The notes: generated from the sequence alone by a model not told the origin. Shown: positions 1 through 6,802, counted from the first letter of the stretch. The stretch is DNA of 13,884 nt from Baffinella frigidus (GCA_026770585.1 MU646978.1:5584-19467); one strand, 5' to 3'. Made by a program: numbers and translations.

Positions 1-170
1 CCCCCTGGTGGCGACTAGCTAACAAGCGTGGCATGCGCCTCTCAGGCAGGATGGCTCTCAGAAACAGCCCCGTGTAGGATGACCGGAGTGACTTTACACG
101 GCAGGCGGCATGGCTCTCAGCGTCGCGGGCTGCGCAGGAGTGGGGCGCGGGGCGCGGGGGGGGGTGAGCA
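1..170. other. Non-coding GC-rich flank with a short duplicated motif
   Basis: No gene is seen. The phrase ATGGCTCTCAG occurs twice (50-60 and 110-120), each time just after a CAGGCAGG or CAGGCGG run. Between them CCGTGTA (70-76) and TACACGG (95-101) form a small inverted repeat. A G-rich run precedes the telomere-like tract. Confidence 0.5.
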
Positions 171-277
171 CCCTGAACCCTAAACCCTAAACCCGAAACC
201 CGAAACCCGAAACCCGAAACCCGAAACCTAAACCCGAAACCCGAAACCCGAAACCTCAAACGCTAAACCCTAAGCCC
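171..277. repeat. Interstitial telomere-like repeat (AAACCCT/AAACCCG)
   Basis: About 14 degenerate 7-bp units run through this stretch. Most are AAACCCG, with a few canonical plant-type AAACCCT units at both edges. The array is too degenerate and too internal to be a chromosome end. A variant unit has been amplified, which points to local tandem duplication, not telomerase addition. Confidence 0.85.
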
Positions 278-590
278 CTTTGCATTCAAAGAGATTCTTC
301 CTTCCTCTTGATTCTCGGTCCTGGTAGAGCGGGTCTCTCAATAGTGGCTTTGGACGGGGAACGTGAAACAAGGCCCGTTATACGGAAATTCCGGGGCAGG
401 ATCGGGTAATTTCTGGCTACGTACGAACTTCAACTCAAATGGACAATGATTGATTCCGTAGTTGACACGATTTCGAGGCCGAAAAGCATCGGAGCATCGA
501 GCAAAATCGGTCAACTTGTATAGTAATTTTCATGGCGTGGAAGAAAAAAGTTTCATTCCTACAAGTCAACTATATTGAGAAACCCGCTCC
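278..590. other. Non-coding stretch with a small inverted repeat
   Basis: I see no gene. GTCAACTTGTA (509-519) is matched by TACAAGTCAAC (560-570), an 11-bp perfect inverted repeat. Between them the phrase TAGTAATTTTC resembles the right core half of the 130-bp palindromic element found at 715-844, so this may be a remnant of that family. Confidence 0.4.
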
Positions 591-631
591 AACGAGTGGT
601 GACCTAATTCGGGAATTAGGTCACCACTCGT

Positions 632-632
<1 letters not shown>
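591..632. repeat. Near-perfect 42-nt palindrome
   Basis: Two 20-nt arms (AACGAGTGGTGACCTAATTC and its exact complement) are separated by only GG. No protein-coding context is present. It abuts the TA microsatellite that follows. Confidence 0.9.
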
Positions 633-663
<31 letters not shown>

Positions 664-708
664 CATATATATATCCCCCCCCCCCCGTCTGGCGGTGGGG
701 GGGGGGGG
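632..708. repeat. TA microsatellite followed by C12...G12 hairpin
   Basis: An approximately 43-nt alternating TA tract (632-674) leads into a run of twelve C (675-686), a ten-base loop, then twelve G (697-708). The C and G runs are complementary and could fold on themselves. Exact homopolymer lengths may be affected by sequencing error. Confidence 0.8.
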
Positions 709-714
709 CTTATC

Positions 715-844
715 CGGGAACAGATGTTTTTGTTTTAAGAATGTGGCAACAAAAATGGCTACACAAATTTTTTACTATTGCTAGTATGAACAAATTGTGT
801 AGTAATTTTCGTGCAGATTCTTACAAGAAAAATGCTTGTTCCCG
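715..844. mobile_element. 130-bp palindromic element, family 3 copy 1
   Basis: The termini are CGGGAACA and TGTTCCCG, with about 32-nt imperfect complementary arms. The inner core contains GTGTAGTAATTTTCG on the right and a decayed complement (GGCTACACAAATTT) on the left. A copy of identical length (130 bp) with the same eight terminal bases lies at 3055-3184. A third core copy with other arms lies at 11040-11156. The length, inverted ends and lack of coding capacity fit a miniature inverted-repeat element. I found no convincing target-site duplication. Confidence 0.65.
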
Positions 845-1297
845 TATGAGGGCGTCCCACTCGAGAATGCAACAGGGTCTTTTAAAACACCTTCAGGGCA
901 GATCATGATTTTACAAGTTTGGCGTAAAAGGATTTTAAAGGGCTGTGTCGAAGAAGAAAAGAACATTCCAGAATATAGAAAAAGACTTGGGCCTCTCAAA
1001 CCATTAGAGACGTTGTCTTTCTATGCGAAATCCGTGATCATCATAGAAACGATCACGGACTTCGGATAAGATCGAACAACCTCGTGTCTGTCTTGAAAGT
1101 TTAATTTGCATGGCTAAAAGGGGAGTCGGGTCCAACAGCACCCGGGTCCCGGACGTAACTGGTATAAATCTTAACCCCCCACATTTAAATGGCTCCTCTA
1201 GCATTCTCGTGCGGTCTCCCCGCCAGGTCACAGGTAGGAATTTTCCGCAAGTTGATTATGGATGTTTGTACCCAGATTTCTGGGTACAAAGGAGATA
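845..1297. other. Non-coding stretch with two hairpins
   Basis: No gene is supported. A hairpin at 1026-1064 pairs CGAAATCCGTGATC with GATCACGGACTTCG (one mismatch, 11-nt loop). A second at 1265-1290 has 12-bp perfect arms (TTTGTACCCAGA and its complement) with a two-base loop. Short open frames here lack recognisable motifs. Confidence 0.5.
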
Positions 1298-1365
1298 CGC
1301 CAAAAGTCGATAGCACAGAACGCCAAAAGGCAATAGCACAGAACGCCGAAAGTCAAAAGCACAGA
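1298..1365. repeat. Three-unit 23-bp tandem repeat
   Basis: Units at 1298-1320, 1321-1343 and 1344-1365 begin CGCCAAAAG, CGCCAAAAG and CGCCGAAAG, and end with AGCACAGA(A). Consecutive units differ at only a few positions. Confidence 0.8.
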
Positions 1366-1582
1366 CGCAGGGGCAGGGAGTAAGCCCTCCTGTATCTTCT
1401 TCTCGATTACTCTCGGTCACAGAAATGATTGGCCCAAACCGGCAGGCTCGTGAGCGCCCGCGTGACCGGTCACGCGGACGCCGAAGCCAACTGTCCGAGG
1501 TGACTGCCTTGCGTGTGCCGGGGTGTGGGTTGTGATCGCCAGGAACAACGTAAAATCATGGAGAGGGGAGCGGAGGGAGGAG

Positions 1583-1614
<32 letters not shown>

Positions 1615-1705
1615 GAGAGAGAGCAATCACGATGAAAGTCTGCTGAGGGTGGGGCGGGGGGGGCAACCTTACGAGCGACTACCACACGGTGGACGACGGA
1701 CCTTT
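1366..1705. other. Palindrome and GA microsatellite, no gene
   Basis: A perfect 20-nt palindrome sits at 1458-1477 (CCGCGTGACCGGTCACGCGG). A (GA)n microsatellite occupies roughly 1582-1622 and creates the low-complexity open frames found here on both strands. Nothing else is recognised. Confidence 0.7.
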
Positions 1706-1776
1706 CAACAAAAGTCAACGTGCCCTGAGATAATCAACTTTAAGAATTTTCCGGTGTAAATTTGGTCACGTAACAC
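1706..1776. repeat. Dispersed repeat, inverted partner at 2812-2884
   Basis: The reverse complement of this block matches 2812-2884 over most of its length. Shared phrases are GACCAAATTTACACC, GATTATCTC and GTTGACTTTTGT. Identity looks to be above 80 percent by eye. The pair lies in inverted orientation about 1.1 kb apart, with no coding content. Confidence 0.75.
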
Positions 1777-1867
1777 CCCAGAATCCGGCCTCATATTCAA
1801 ATCCCAAACCCTCGAAGCCCACCAAGTGGAACGCGTGCTGCCAACGGTCAAACACCGGGCCAACGTT

Positions 1868-1912
1868 GTTGACTGATTCCTGACGGGCTTGGAGCCATTC
1901 TTTCCCCGCTTC
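1868..1912. repeat. Segmental duplication partner of 2311-2354
   Basis: The phrase CTGACGGGCTTGGAGCCATT and its flanks (GACTGATT before, TTTCCCCGC after) recur near 2311-2354. A second phrase, GCAGAGACGCGAGCTCG at about 2119-2135, recurs as GCAGAGACGAGAGCTCG at about 2359-2375. The 1.8-2.4 kb region is therefore a patchwork of duplicated pieces. Confidence 0.65.
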
Positions 1913-2013
1913 CTCTTCTTAATCACTCTCGATATAGGTCCCAGGTAGGCCCTCAAGCCTCGAGTTGAGTGATACAAAAGTCTATGAGCCTTAACGGGCT
2001 TCCGCTTACGAAG

Positions 2014-2101
2014 GCGTGCTCACAACCTTACGAAAGCGTGCTCACAACCTTACTAAATTGTGCTCACAACCTTACGAAATTGTGCTCACAACCTTACGAA
2101 A
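2014..2101. repeat. Four-unit 22-bp tandem array
   Basis: Four exact 22-bp spacings (2014-2035, 2036-2057, 2058-2079, 2080-2101) carry the unit GTGCTCACAACCTTACGAAA with small changes. An isolated unit recurs at 2277-2298. There are no unique spacers, so it is not a CRISPR array. Confidence 0.9.
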
Positions 2102-2489
2102 ACGTGCTTCCGCATGTGCGCAGAGACGCGAGCTCGAAGCCGCTTGGCTGGTATTTGAGCCATCTTCATCTTTTCATAGCAGAAATCATAGGAGAAATTA
2201 CTATGGCATAGGTAATTTCACTTATGAATCCTAATTAAATCAAACCCCCCCCCCAACAATCCTGGGTGGTACGAAAGCGTGCTCACAACCTTACGAAAGC
2301 TCCCGCGTGTGCTGACTGATTTCTGACGGGCTTGGAGCCATTGTTTCCCCGCGTGTGTGCAGAGACGAGAGCTCGGTGCCGCGCTGGGCTGCTCTGGACC
2401 AGGTCAGGCCCATCTCCCTCTTAAGTTGCCAGCGGGCCACATTTGACCCCATGTGGCCTGGTCAGCCTCCCCCCCCCCTTCCTTGCTCT

Positions 2490-2580
2490 GTTGGGCCACT
2501 TAGCTAAGTGCTAAGTGGCCCAACGCTGCTAAGTGGAGACAGCGAGCAAACACTTTTTCACCTTGAATTCAAGGTGAAAT
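2490..2580. repeat. Two adjacent perfect hairpins
   Basis: At 2490-2524, 15-bp perfect arms (GTTGGGCCACTTAGC) enclose a five-base loop. At 2555-2580 lies a 26-nt perfect palindrome centred on GAATTC. Neither is followed by a U-run typical of a bacterial terminator, and the context is eukaryotic. Confidence 0.85.
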
Positions 2581-2811
2581 TTCGGTTAGGTTCCAGGGCA
2601 AAGGATAAGATTCTACTACAAATCGTTTAGATGGACTGTATCCGTGAAGCCCCCGGTGGCTGCTTCGTGGCCTGCAACTGCCGGCATATGTCTTCCACGC
2701 AAGTCCGCGTGATGCTTACGGGCAGGGTTCAGGGTTGAGGGTCGAGGGGTTAGGAGCAGCACCGGATCTGCCCCGGTGCGCGCTACCAGGGTGTACATGA
2801 CCAAATTTATG
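2581..2811. other. No gene seen
   Basis: This stretch contains a short telomere-like phrase (AGGGTTCAGGGTTGAGGG near 2724-2741) and a tandem pair of ACATGACCAAATTTA at its right edge (about 2796-2830). A 62-codon minus-strand open frame here has no recognisable motif and overlaps the repeat. Confidence 0.4.
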
Positions 2812-2884
2812 TTACATGACCAAATTTACACCAGAAGATTATCAAAGTTAATTATCTCTGGGCAAGTTGACTTTTGTAGGAAGG
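2812..2884. repeat. Dispersed repeat, inverted partner of 1706-1776
   Basis: This is the reverse-complement counterpart of the block at 1706-1776. It shares ACATGACCAAATTTACACC-like and GTTGACTTTTGT phrases. Confidence 0.75.
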
Positions 2885-3054
2885 TCTCGGTGGCTGCTTA
2901 GTGGAGAACGGTGTTCTCGGTTCCACAGGTTGTGGAAGCTGGGCTCGATTCAAAAAAAAATGAATGTGAACAAGGTTGGGGGGGGGGTAGTCGGTTTGAC
3001 ACCTATGAGTCTGGCTTGGCTCCTGTGGGGAAGCACTGTTAGGGGGGGTTCACC

Positions 3055-3184
3055 CGGGAACATCGTTTAATTAAGTGAAAATGGGAAACGAAATTTACTA
3101 CACATTTGCTTTGCTATTACTAATAGGAGCTTTCTGTGTAGTAAATTTCGTTGCCCGTTTTCGTTAAATTTAATGATGTTCCCG
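3055..3184. mobile_element. 130-bp palindromic element, family 3 copy 2
   Basis: The termini are CGGGAACAT and ATGTTCCCG. Internally there is a strong inverted repeat, ACGAAATTTACTACACA against TGTGTAGTAAATTTCGT. The outer arms are self-complementary but differ in sequence from those of copy 1. The flanks of both copies are G-rich in similar positions, so a longer repeat unit may exist. Confidence 0.75.
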
Positions 3185-3344
3185 GATTGGGGCGACTCGC
3201 TGGGAGATAGCATCGGAATCGCGGTAGTAACAGAGATAGCCCTTTAGTACTACCAACACGGCCTGGCACCATGAGTGCACCCCCACCGAGGGTGTGGCTC
3301 CCTAGGGGCGCCGAGAGAGGTCATGTGCACTCTACACGAGTAGG
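3185..3344. other. No gene seen
   Basis: This is an unremarkable stretch between two elements. No open frame or repeat was recognised. Confidence 0.3.
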
Positions 3345-3346
3345 TA

Positions 3347-3463
3347 CAGGGGTACCTCGCTCATAAGAAAGTGCCTCCCCCTAGGACCCTACAGTAGGAC
3401 TATGCCTAGGGCCCTATGGTGGTCCTAGGGGTGGGGCGGTTTCTTATGAGCGAGGTACCCCTG
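3347..3463. mobile_element. TA-flanked MITE, family 1, full length (117 bp)
   Basis: Terminal inverted repeats of about 24 bp begin CAGGGGTACCTCGCTCATAA and are matched exactly at the right end. TA lies on both sides (3345-3346 and 3464-3465). The interior carries a GC-rich core around CCTAGGGCCCTA. There is no coding capacity. TA duplication is typical of the IS630-Tc1-mariner superfamily, so mobilisation by such a transposase is inferred. No transposase is present in the window. Confidence 0.88.
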
Positions 3464-3507
3464 TAGAGGGTAGCGCGCTCTTCCCCGATTGACTTTACAA
3501 GTGACTA

Positions 3508-3608
3508 TCCCTTAAGTGGCCAGTAGGCGCATACGCCCTACCGTAGGGCCCTAGGACCTGCCTAGGACCTCTTGGCCCGCAAATTTGGGGGCCTGGCCAC
3601 TTAAGGGA
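3508..3608. mobile_element. TA-flanked MITE, family 2, full length (101 bp)
   Basis: The terminal inverted repeats begin TCCCTTAAGTGGCCAG and are matched at the other end. TA lies on both sides (3506-3507, 3609-3610). A core phrase CCTACCGTAGGGCCCTAGGA resembles the family 1 core. A secondary hairpin at 3574-3593 lies exactly 15 nt from the right end. Relative to the copies at 7181 and 11724, this one is in reverse orientation. Confidence 0.88.
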
Positions 3609-3639
3609 TACCGGCGGCCGAACGTTCTCTCTTGGAAAC

Positions 3640-3698
3640 GGTTGACTTTCACTTGCGGGTTTTTCGTTGGTTGACTTTTCAATCGCGGGTTTTTCGTC
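3640..3698. repeat. Two-unit tandem repeat, about 29-30 bp
   Basis: GGTTGACTTT plus a GCGGGTTTTTCGT phrase occurs twice in a row, starting at 3640 and 3669. Confidence 0.8.
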
Positions 3699-3712
3699 GC
3701 TGGACCTGCCTA

Positions 3713-3789
3713 GGGCGAGCTTAAGTGGCCGTCGACCACTTAAGGGATAACAAACGGCCTCGCGTGAGCAGGAGATATCGATGAAGGGA
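3713..3789. repeat. 77-bp direct duplication, copy 1 (partner 3885-3961)
   Basis: This block is nearly identical to 3885-3961, differing at two adjacent bases. It contains a minimal family 2 derivative at 3720-3749: CTTAAGTGG and CCACTTAAG joined by only seven bases, then GGGATA. The two duplicates bracket a truncated family 1 element. Confidence 0.88.
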
Positions 3790-3877
3790 GGACCCTACAG
3801 TAGGCCAATGTCCAGGGCCCTATGGCGGTCCTGGGGGGGGGGGGGGGTGCAATTTCTCATGAGCGAGGGTACCCCTG
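3790..3877. mobile_element. Truncated MITE, family 1 (left end missing)
   Basis: The sequence starts in the family 1 core (GACCCTACAGTAGG), continues through the G-run and ends with the intact right terminus ACCCCTG followed by TA. The left inverted repeat is absent, and the 77-bp duplication sits in its place. Confidence 0.8.
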
Positions 3878-3884
3878 TAACAAA

Positions 3885-3961
3885 GGGCGAGCTTAAGTGG
3901 CCGTCGACCACTTAAGGGATAACAAACGGCCTCGCGTGAGCAGGAGGCATCGATGAAGGGA
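3885..3961. repeat. 77-bp direct duplication, copy 2
   Basis: This is the second copy of the 3713-3789 block, including the minimal family 2 hairpin (3892-3921). A further inverted fragment covering this block and the adjacent family 1 terminus is seen at 4844-4895. Confidence 0.88.
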
Positions 3962-4106
3962 CGCTCCTTCGGAAGCACTACCGGACCGGCCCACTTCGGG
4001 TCTGCGCGACCCGCCTCAGGACTGGCTTGGGATAGGCCCGCCTCGGGAGCGCGGGATAGGGGGGGGGCGGGGGCGCATAACCACACGCTCGCGACGCTTG
4101 GATCGC
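3962..4106. other. Degenerate 20-bp minisatellite trace
   Basis: Phrases GACCCGCCTCAGGA and AGGCCCGCCTCGGGA (about 4008-4050) match the unit of the arrays at 6625-6746 and 7598-7806. A G-run follows. No gene is seen. Confidence 0.5.
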
Positions 4107-4269
4107 GGTAACGGCTAACCCCTGACCCGCTGACCCCTAAACGCGAAACGCGAAACGCGAAACGCGAAACGCGACACCTGGAACCCGAAACCCGAAACCA
4201 TAAAACCCAGACCCGAAACCCGAAACCCCAAACCCCAAACCCCAAACCCCAAACCCGAAACCCGAAACT
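4107..4269. repeat. Interstitial telomere-like repeat with variant blocks
   Basis: Consecutive sub-blocks use different 7-bp variants: AAACGCG (about five units), AAACCCG, then AAACCCC (four units), then AAACCCG. Translation of such DNA produces the Phe/Gly/Trp/Val-rich open frame on the minus strand (3820-4347), which is not a gene. Confidence 0.85.
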
Positions 4270-4320
4270 AGGTATAGCAGTTCGGCACTCGCGGCTGCGG
4301 CGGCGATCCTCGACGCGTGA

Positions 4321-4345
4321 TCCGTTAGGTCCGTTAGGTTCTTCC
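4321..4345. other. Empty target site, paralogue of a family 1 insertion
   Basis: This unoccupied stretch (two TCCGTTAGG-type phrases then TTCTTC) matches both flanks of the family 1 element at 4517-4634. Here a single TA replaces TA-element-TA. Confidence 0.85.
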
Positions 4346-4350
4346 ATGGA

Positions 4351-4413
4351 AGGTCCTGGGCAGGTCCTAGGGCCCTACGGTAGGGCGTATGAGCCTACTG
4401 GGCACTTAAGGGA
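4351..4413. mobile_element. Truncated MITE, family 2 (left end missing)
   Basis: The 63 bp match the right two thirds of the copy at 11724-11824, including the core GGCCCTACGGTAGGGCGTAT and the terminus CACTTAAGGGA. The flanking bases after it are TG, not TA, consistent with decay. Confidence 0.82.
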
Positions 4414-4516
4414 TGGTTAGGCCCCGGCTGGCACTTGCACGTTGGTGGGTGGGGACATACCCCCGACCGCCTAGGTTGAGATTGCGGCGCGCAGCCTGCT
4501 TCCGTTAGGTCCGTTA

Positions 4517-4634
4517 CAGGGGTACCTCGCTCATAAGAAACCGCCCCCCCCGCTAGGACCACCCTAGGACCCTAGGCATGGTCCTACTGTATGGTCCTAG
4601 GGGGGTGCAGTTTCTTATGAGCGAGGTACCCCTG
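4517..4634. mobile_element. TA-flanked MITE, family 1 (118 bp)
   Basis: It has intact inverted ends and TA on both sides (4515-4516, 4635-4636). The surrounding sequence matches the empty site at 4321-4345, which fixes the element boundaries at CAGGGG and CCCCTG and shows that TA was duplicated. Confidence 0.93.
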
Positions 4635-4755
4635 TAGGTTCTTCGAGCTCCCAACATAGGCGGACACCGGAGCTGGTTCTGCAGAAAGGCCATGCTTCCT
4701 TTCGGATCACATCAAGTCCCCCTGTACACAACCAAGCGTGATCCTTCTCCGGAAC

Positions 4756-4839
4756 CAAGCGTGATCATTCTCCGGAACCAAATCCTCGAGGACGTGTGCT
4801 CCTGTCCTCGAGGCTTTGGTTCAGGAGGCGCTGACGTCC
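4756..4839. repeat. 84-bp direct duplication with internal hairpin, copy 1
   Basis: By eye it is identical to 4976-5059. It holds a hairpin with 19-bp arms (GAACCAAATCCTCGAGGAC against its complement, one mismatch) and a ten-base loop. A further half copy, interrupted by a family 1 element, begins near 5305. Confidence 0.9.
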
Positions 4840-4843
4840 ACGC

Positions 4844-4895
4844 AAAGTGGTCGACGGCCACTTAAGCTCGCCGTTTGTTACAGGGGTACCTCGCT
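4844..4895. repeat. Inverted fragment of the 3863-3911 block
   Basis: The reverse complement reads as the end of a family 1 element (CGAGGTACCCCTG), TA, then the minimal family 2 hairpin. This is the same junction as at 3863-3911 with a few changes. It is a copy of a composite junction, not an independent insertion. Confidence 0.75.
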
Positions 4896-4975
4896 ACAGA
4901 GGCGGTCTATCTCACGCCATTCCCGAGGCGGTCCGCACGTGAAGACTTGTGGACCCTTGGTTTCCCAGGAAAAGC

Positions 4976-5059
4976 CAAGCGTGATCATTCTCCGGAACCA
5001 AATCCTCGAGGACGTGTGCTCCTGTCCTCGAGGCTTTGGTTCAGGAGGCGCTGACGTCC
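4976..5059. repeat. 84-bp direct duplication, copy 2
   Basis: This is the second copy of 4756-4839. It is followed by TAATAAATTGACAAA, which recurs as TGATAAATTGACAAA near 5731-5745 beyond the large inverted repeat, so the backbone itself is duplicated. Confidence 0.9.
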
Positions 5060-5325
5060 TCTCGAGGTTTAATAAATTGACAAAGGGTGCCCGCGTGCAT
5101 GGTGGGTCGTCCGGAACCAAAGTGTGATCATTCTCCGGAACCAAAACCTTGAGGACTTTCATCTCGGAAGATAACTGGATCACTTCCTTTTCAGTAGGAG
5201 GTTGATTAGGAGAGATTAGTTGGGGCGTAGTAAACTTAATTAGGCGTCCTAATTAAATGAGAAACGCTCATTAGGGAACTGGTTCAGTTTTCTTGCGAGA
5301 TGAACTTGTGCTTCTGTCCTCGAGG
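5060..5325. other. No gene; repeat fragments and small hairpin
   Basis: TGATCATTCTCCGGAACCAAA fragments of the 84-bp repeat recur near 5125-5145. At 5236-5256, TTAATTAGG and CCTAATTAA form a 9-bp perfect hairpin with a three-base loop. Short overlapping open frames here are repeat-derived. Confidence 0.5.
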
Positions 5326-5327
5326 TA

Positions 5328-5447
5328 CATGGGGTACCTCGCTCACAAGAAACCGCCACCCCCTAGGACCCTACAGTAGGACTAGGCCTAGGGCCCTACG
5401 ATGGTCCTATGGGGGGGGGGCGGTTTCTTATGAGCGAGGTACCCCTA
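5328..5447. mobile_element. MITE, family 1 (120 bp)
   Basis: It has recognisable family 1 ends, slightly decayed at both outer bases (CATGGGGTACC on the left, CCCCTA on the right). It interrupts a third copy of the 84-bp repeat: CTGTCCTCGAGG lies before it and GGTTCAGGAGGCGCTGACGT after it. These phrases are nearly contiguous at 4803-4836. Confidence 0.88.
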
Positions 5448-5478
5448 TAATGGTTCAGGAGGCGCTGACGTCCACGCG

Positions 5479-5696
5479 GCGGCGATTTCATAGTTTCCGA
5501 CGCCTTCGTTAAGGAATAATGGCTCCAAGCCCTGGTACAAATTCTGTACCAAGCATTGGGACGCGACCCTAAAATACCTTCAATGGACTTTTAATCCACT
5601 TCATGATCGTGTCCATGGCCGTGTCCCATACAAAATTTGTACGGGACTTGGAGCCATTTTTGCTAGACGAAGGCGTCGAAATCTATGAGATTTTCG
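5479..5696. mobile_element. Long inverted-repeat element (about 220 bp)
   Basis: The left arm (about 5479-5552) and right arm (about 5621-5696) are complementary over roughly 75 nt with interruptions. Matching phrases are GACGCCTTCG, ATGGCTCCAAG and GTACAAATT. ACGCG lies on both sides (5474-5478, 5697-5701) and may be a target duplication, but it is partly contained in the arms. A TTGGAGCCATT phrase from its arm also occurs near 1890 and 2333. Confidence 0.65.
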
Positions 5697-5758
5697 ACGC
5701 GTCAGGAATGCTTGGGGGGGAAGCGAGGTTTGATAAATTGACAAACACGACCGCTGTA

Positions 5759-5877
5759 CAGGGGTACCTCGCTCATAAGAAAGCGCCTCCCCGTAGGACC
5801 CTACAGTAGGGCTACGCCTAGGGCCCTATGGCGATCCTAGGGGGGTGGGCGTTTCTTGTGAGCGAGGTGTCCCTCTG
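5759..5877. mobile_element. MITE, family 1 (119 bp), right end decayed
   Basis: The left end is intact with TA before it (5757-5758). The right terminus reads GTCCCTCTG followed by CA. It shares this altered right end with 6261-6276, so the end was copied as part of a 67-bp duplication. Confidence 0.85.
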
Positions 5878-5930
5878 CATGGCGGCCCTGTCGGCATCGA
5901 AAACGCCCTCCTTTTCGAGTTGGGATTACA
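5864..5930. repeat. 67-bp duplication, partner 6261-6327
   Basis: It matches 6261-6327 at about 64 of 67 positions. It spans the altered family 1 right terminus and adjacent unique DNA (GGCATCGAAAACG, TTTTCGAGTTGGGAT). Confidence 0.88.
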
Positions 5931-5980
5931 GCTAGGTGTCATTAAAAGAAACTCCTTTTCGCATGAGCCGCTTTGATAAA

Positions 5981-6051
5981 CATAAGAAAATGCACCACCC
6001 CTTATCATGGTCCTATGGGCCCTAGGACGGTGTAGTTTCTCGTGAGCGAGG
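5981..6051. mobile_element. Internally deleted MITE, family 1
   Basis: Left inner sequence CATAAGAAAATGC and right inner sequence GTAGTTTCTCGTGAGCGAGG remain around a shortened core (CCTATGGGCCCTAGGAC). Both outermost termini are missing. Confidence 0.7.
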
Positions 6052-6276
6052 AAGAAACCGCCGCCCACTCCAGGACCACCATAGGGCCCAAGGCATAGCC
6101 CTTCTGTACAGGGGTACCTCGATTACAAGAAAACGCCTCCCCGTAGGACCCTACAGTAGGGCTATGCCTAGGGCCCTATGGTCGTCCTAGGGGGGTGACG
6201 TTTTCTTGTAATCGAGGTATCCCTGTACATGTAGGGTTCCAGGAGCGCTTTCTTATCACCGAGGTGTCCCTCTGCA
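6052..6276. mobile_element. Older family 1 element interrupted by a younger one
   Basis: The left part (6052-6106, AAGAAACCGCCGCCC to the CATAGCCCTTCTG core, in reverse orientation) and the right part (about 6232-6276, ending GAGGTGTCCCTCTG) are two halves of one family 1 copy. A complete copy at 6109-6225 sits between them. Confidence 0.7.
6109..6225. mobile_element. TA-flanked MITE, family 1, nested (117 bp)
   Basis: Full-length ends are present with TA on both sides (6107-6108, 6226-6227). Both arms carry the same variant, CTCGATTACAAGAAAACG against CGTTTTCTTGTAATCGAG, where other copies have GCTCATAAGAAA. This substitution has been made on both arms together. Confidence 0.88.
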
Positions 6277-6325
6277 TGGCGGCCCTGCCGGCATCGAAAA
6301 CGACCTCCTTTTCGAGTTGGGATCA

Positions 6326-6530
6326 CAGGGGTACCTGGCTCATAAGAAAGCACACCCCCCTAGGACCCCACAGTAGGACGATGCCTAGGGCCCTATGGTG
6401 GTCCTAGGGGGGCCCATAAGAAAGCACCCCCCCCTAGGACCCTACAGTAGGACGATGCCTAGGGCCCGACGATGCCCAGGGCCCTATGGTGGTCCTGGGG
6501 GGGGGGGGCAGTTTCTTGAGAGCGAGGACC
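6326..6530. mobile_element. Rearranged MITE, family 1, with amplified core
   Basis: One left end (CAGGGGTACCTGGCTCATAA) is followed by core, then a second inner left segment (CCCATAAGAAAGCACCCC) and core, then a third partial core (GACGATGCCCAGGGCCC), and finally a right inner arm (CAGTTTCTTGAGAGCGAGG). This looks like internal tandem duplication within one element. Confidence 0.75.
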
Positions 6531-6624
6531 CGTGGAAAAGCTCTCCTCGTTTCGACGCATGAGCCGCTTTATTAAACACAAGGATGCGCACACACGCGCC
6601 TCCCGCACACGCCCCAGGGGCGCA

Positions 6625-6746
6625 GACGGACAGGCCCGCCTCGGGACGGACGGGTCCGCCTCGGGACGGACAGGCCCGCCTCCGACAGATGAGCCCGCCT
6701 CGGGACGGACGGGCCCGCCTCGGGACGGACAGGCCCGTCTCGGGAC
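6625..6746. repeat. 20-bp GC-rich minisatellite, array 1
   Basis: There are about six units of 19-20 bp with consensus GACGGACAGGCCCGCCTCGG. Because 20 is not a multiple of three, all three frames stay open and produce the Arg/Gly/Pro-rich open frames seen on both strands. These are not proteins. Confidence 0.92.
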
Positions 6747-6802
6747 CAAGGAGAGGGCTGCGTCGAGGGCGCGCGGTGCCGCCTCTCCGCCCCCTGCCGG
6801 GT

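Noticed and set aside
1-277. Chromosome end
   Set aside because: The telomere-like tract is degenerate, short and followed and preceded by ordinary sequence, and similar tracts occur throughout the window in both orientations.
2014-2101. Possible CRISPR-like array
   Set aside because: The units are contiguous 22-bp tandem repeats with no unique spacers, and the DNA is eukaryotic.
2490-2580. Rho-independent terminators
   Set aside because: The hairpins lack a following T-run, no gene precedes them, and the window is eukaryotic.
3820-4347. 175-codon minus-strand open frame rich in Phe, Gly, Trp and Val
   Set aside because: Its centre is translation of the telomere-like repeat and its ends run through MITE sequence. 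There is no domain, and it is clearly a by-product.
3345-6530. hAT-type identity for family 1 because the ends begin CAGGG
   Set aside because: An 8-bp target duplication would be expected. The empty site at 4321-4345 shows a TA duplication instead.
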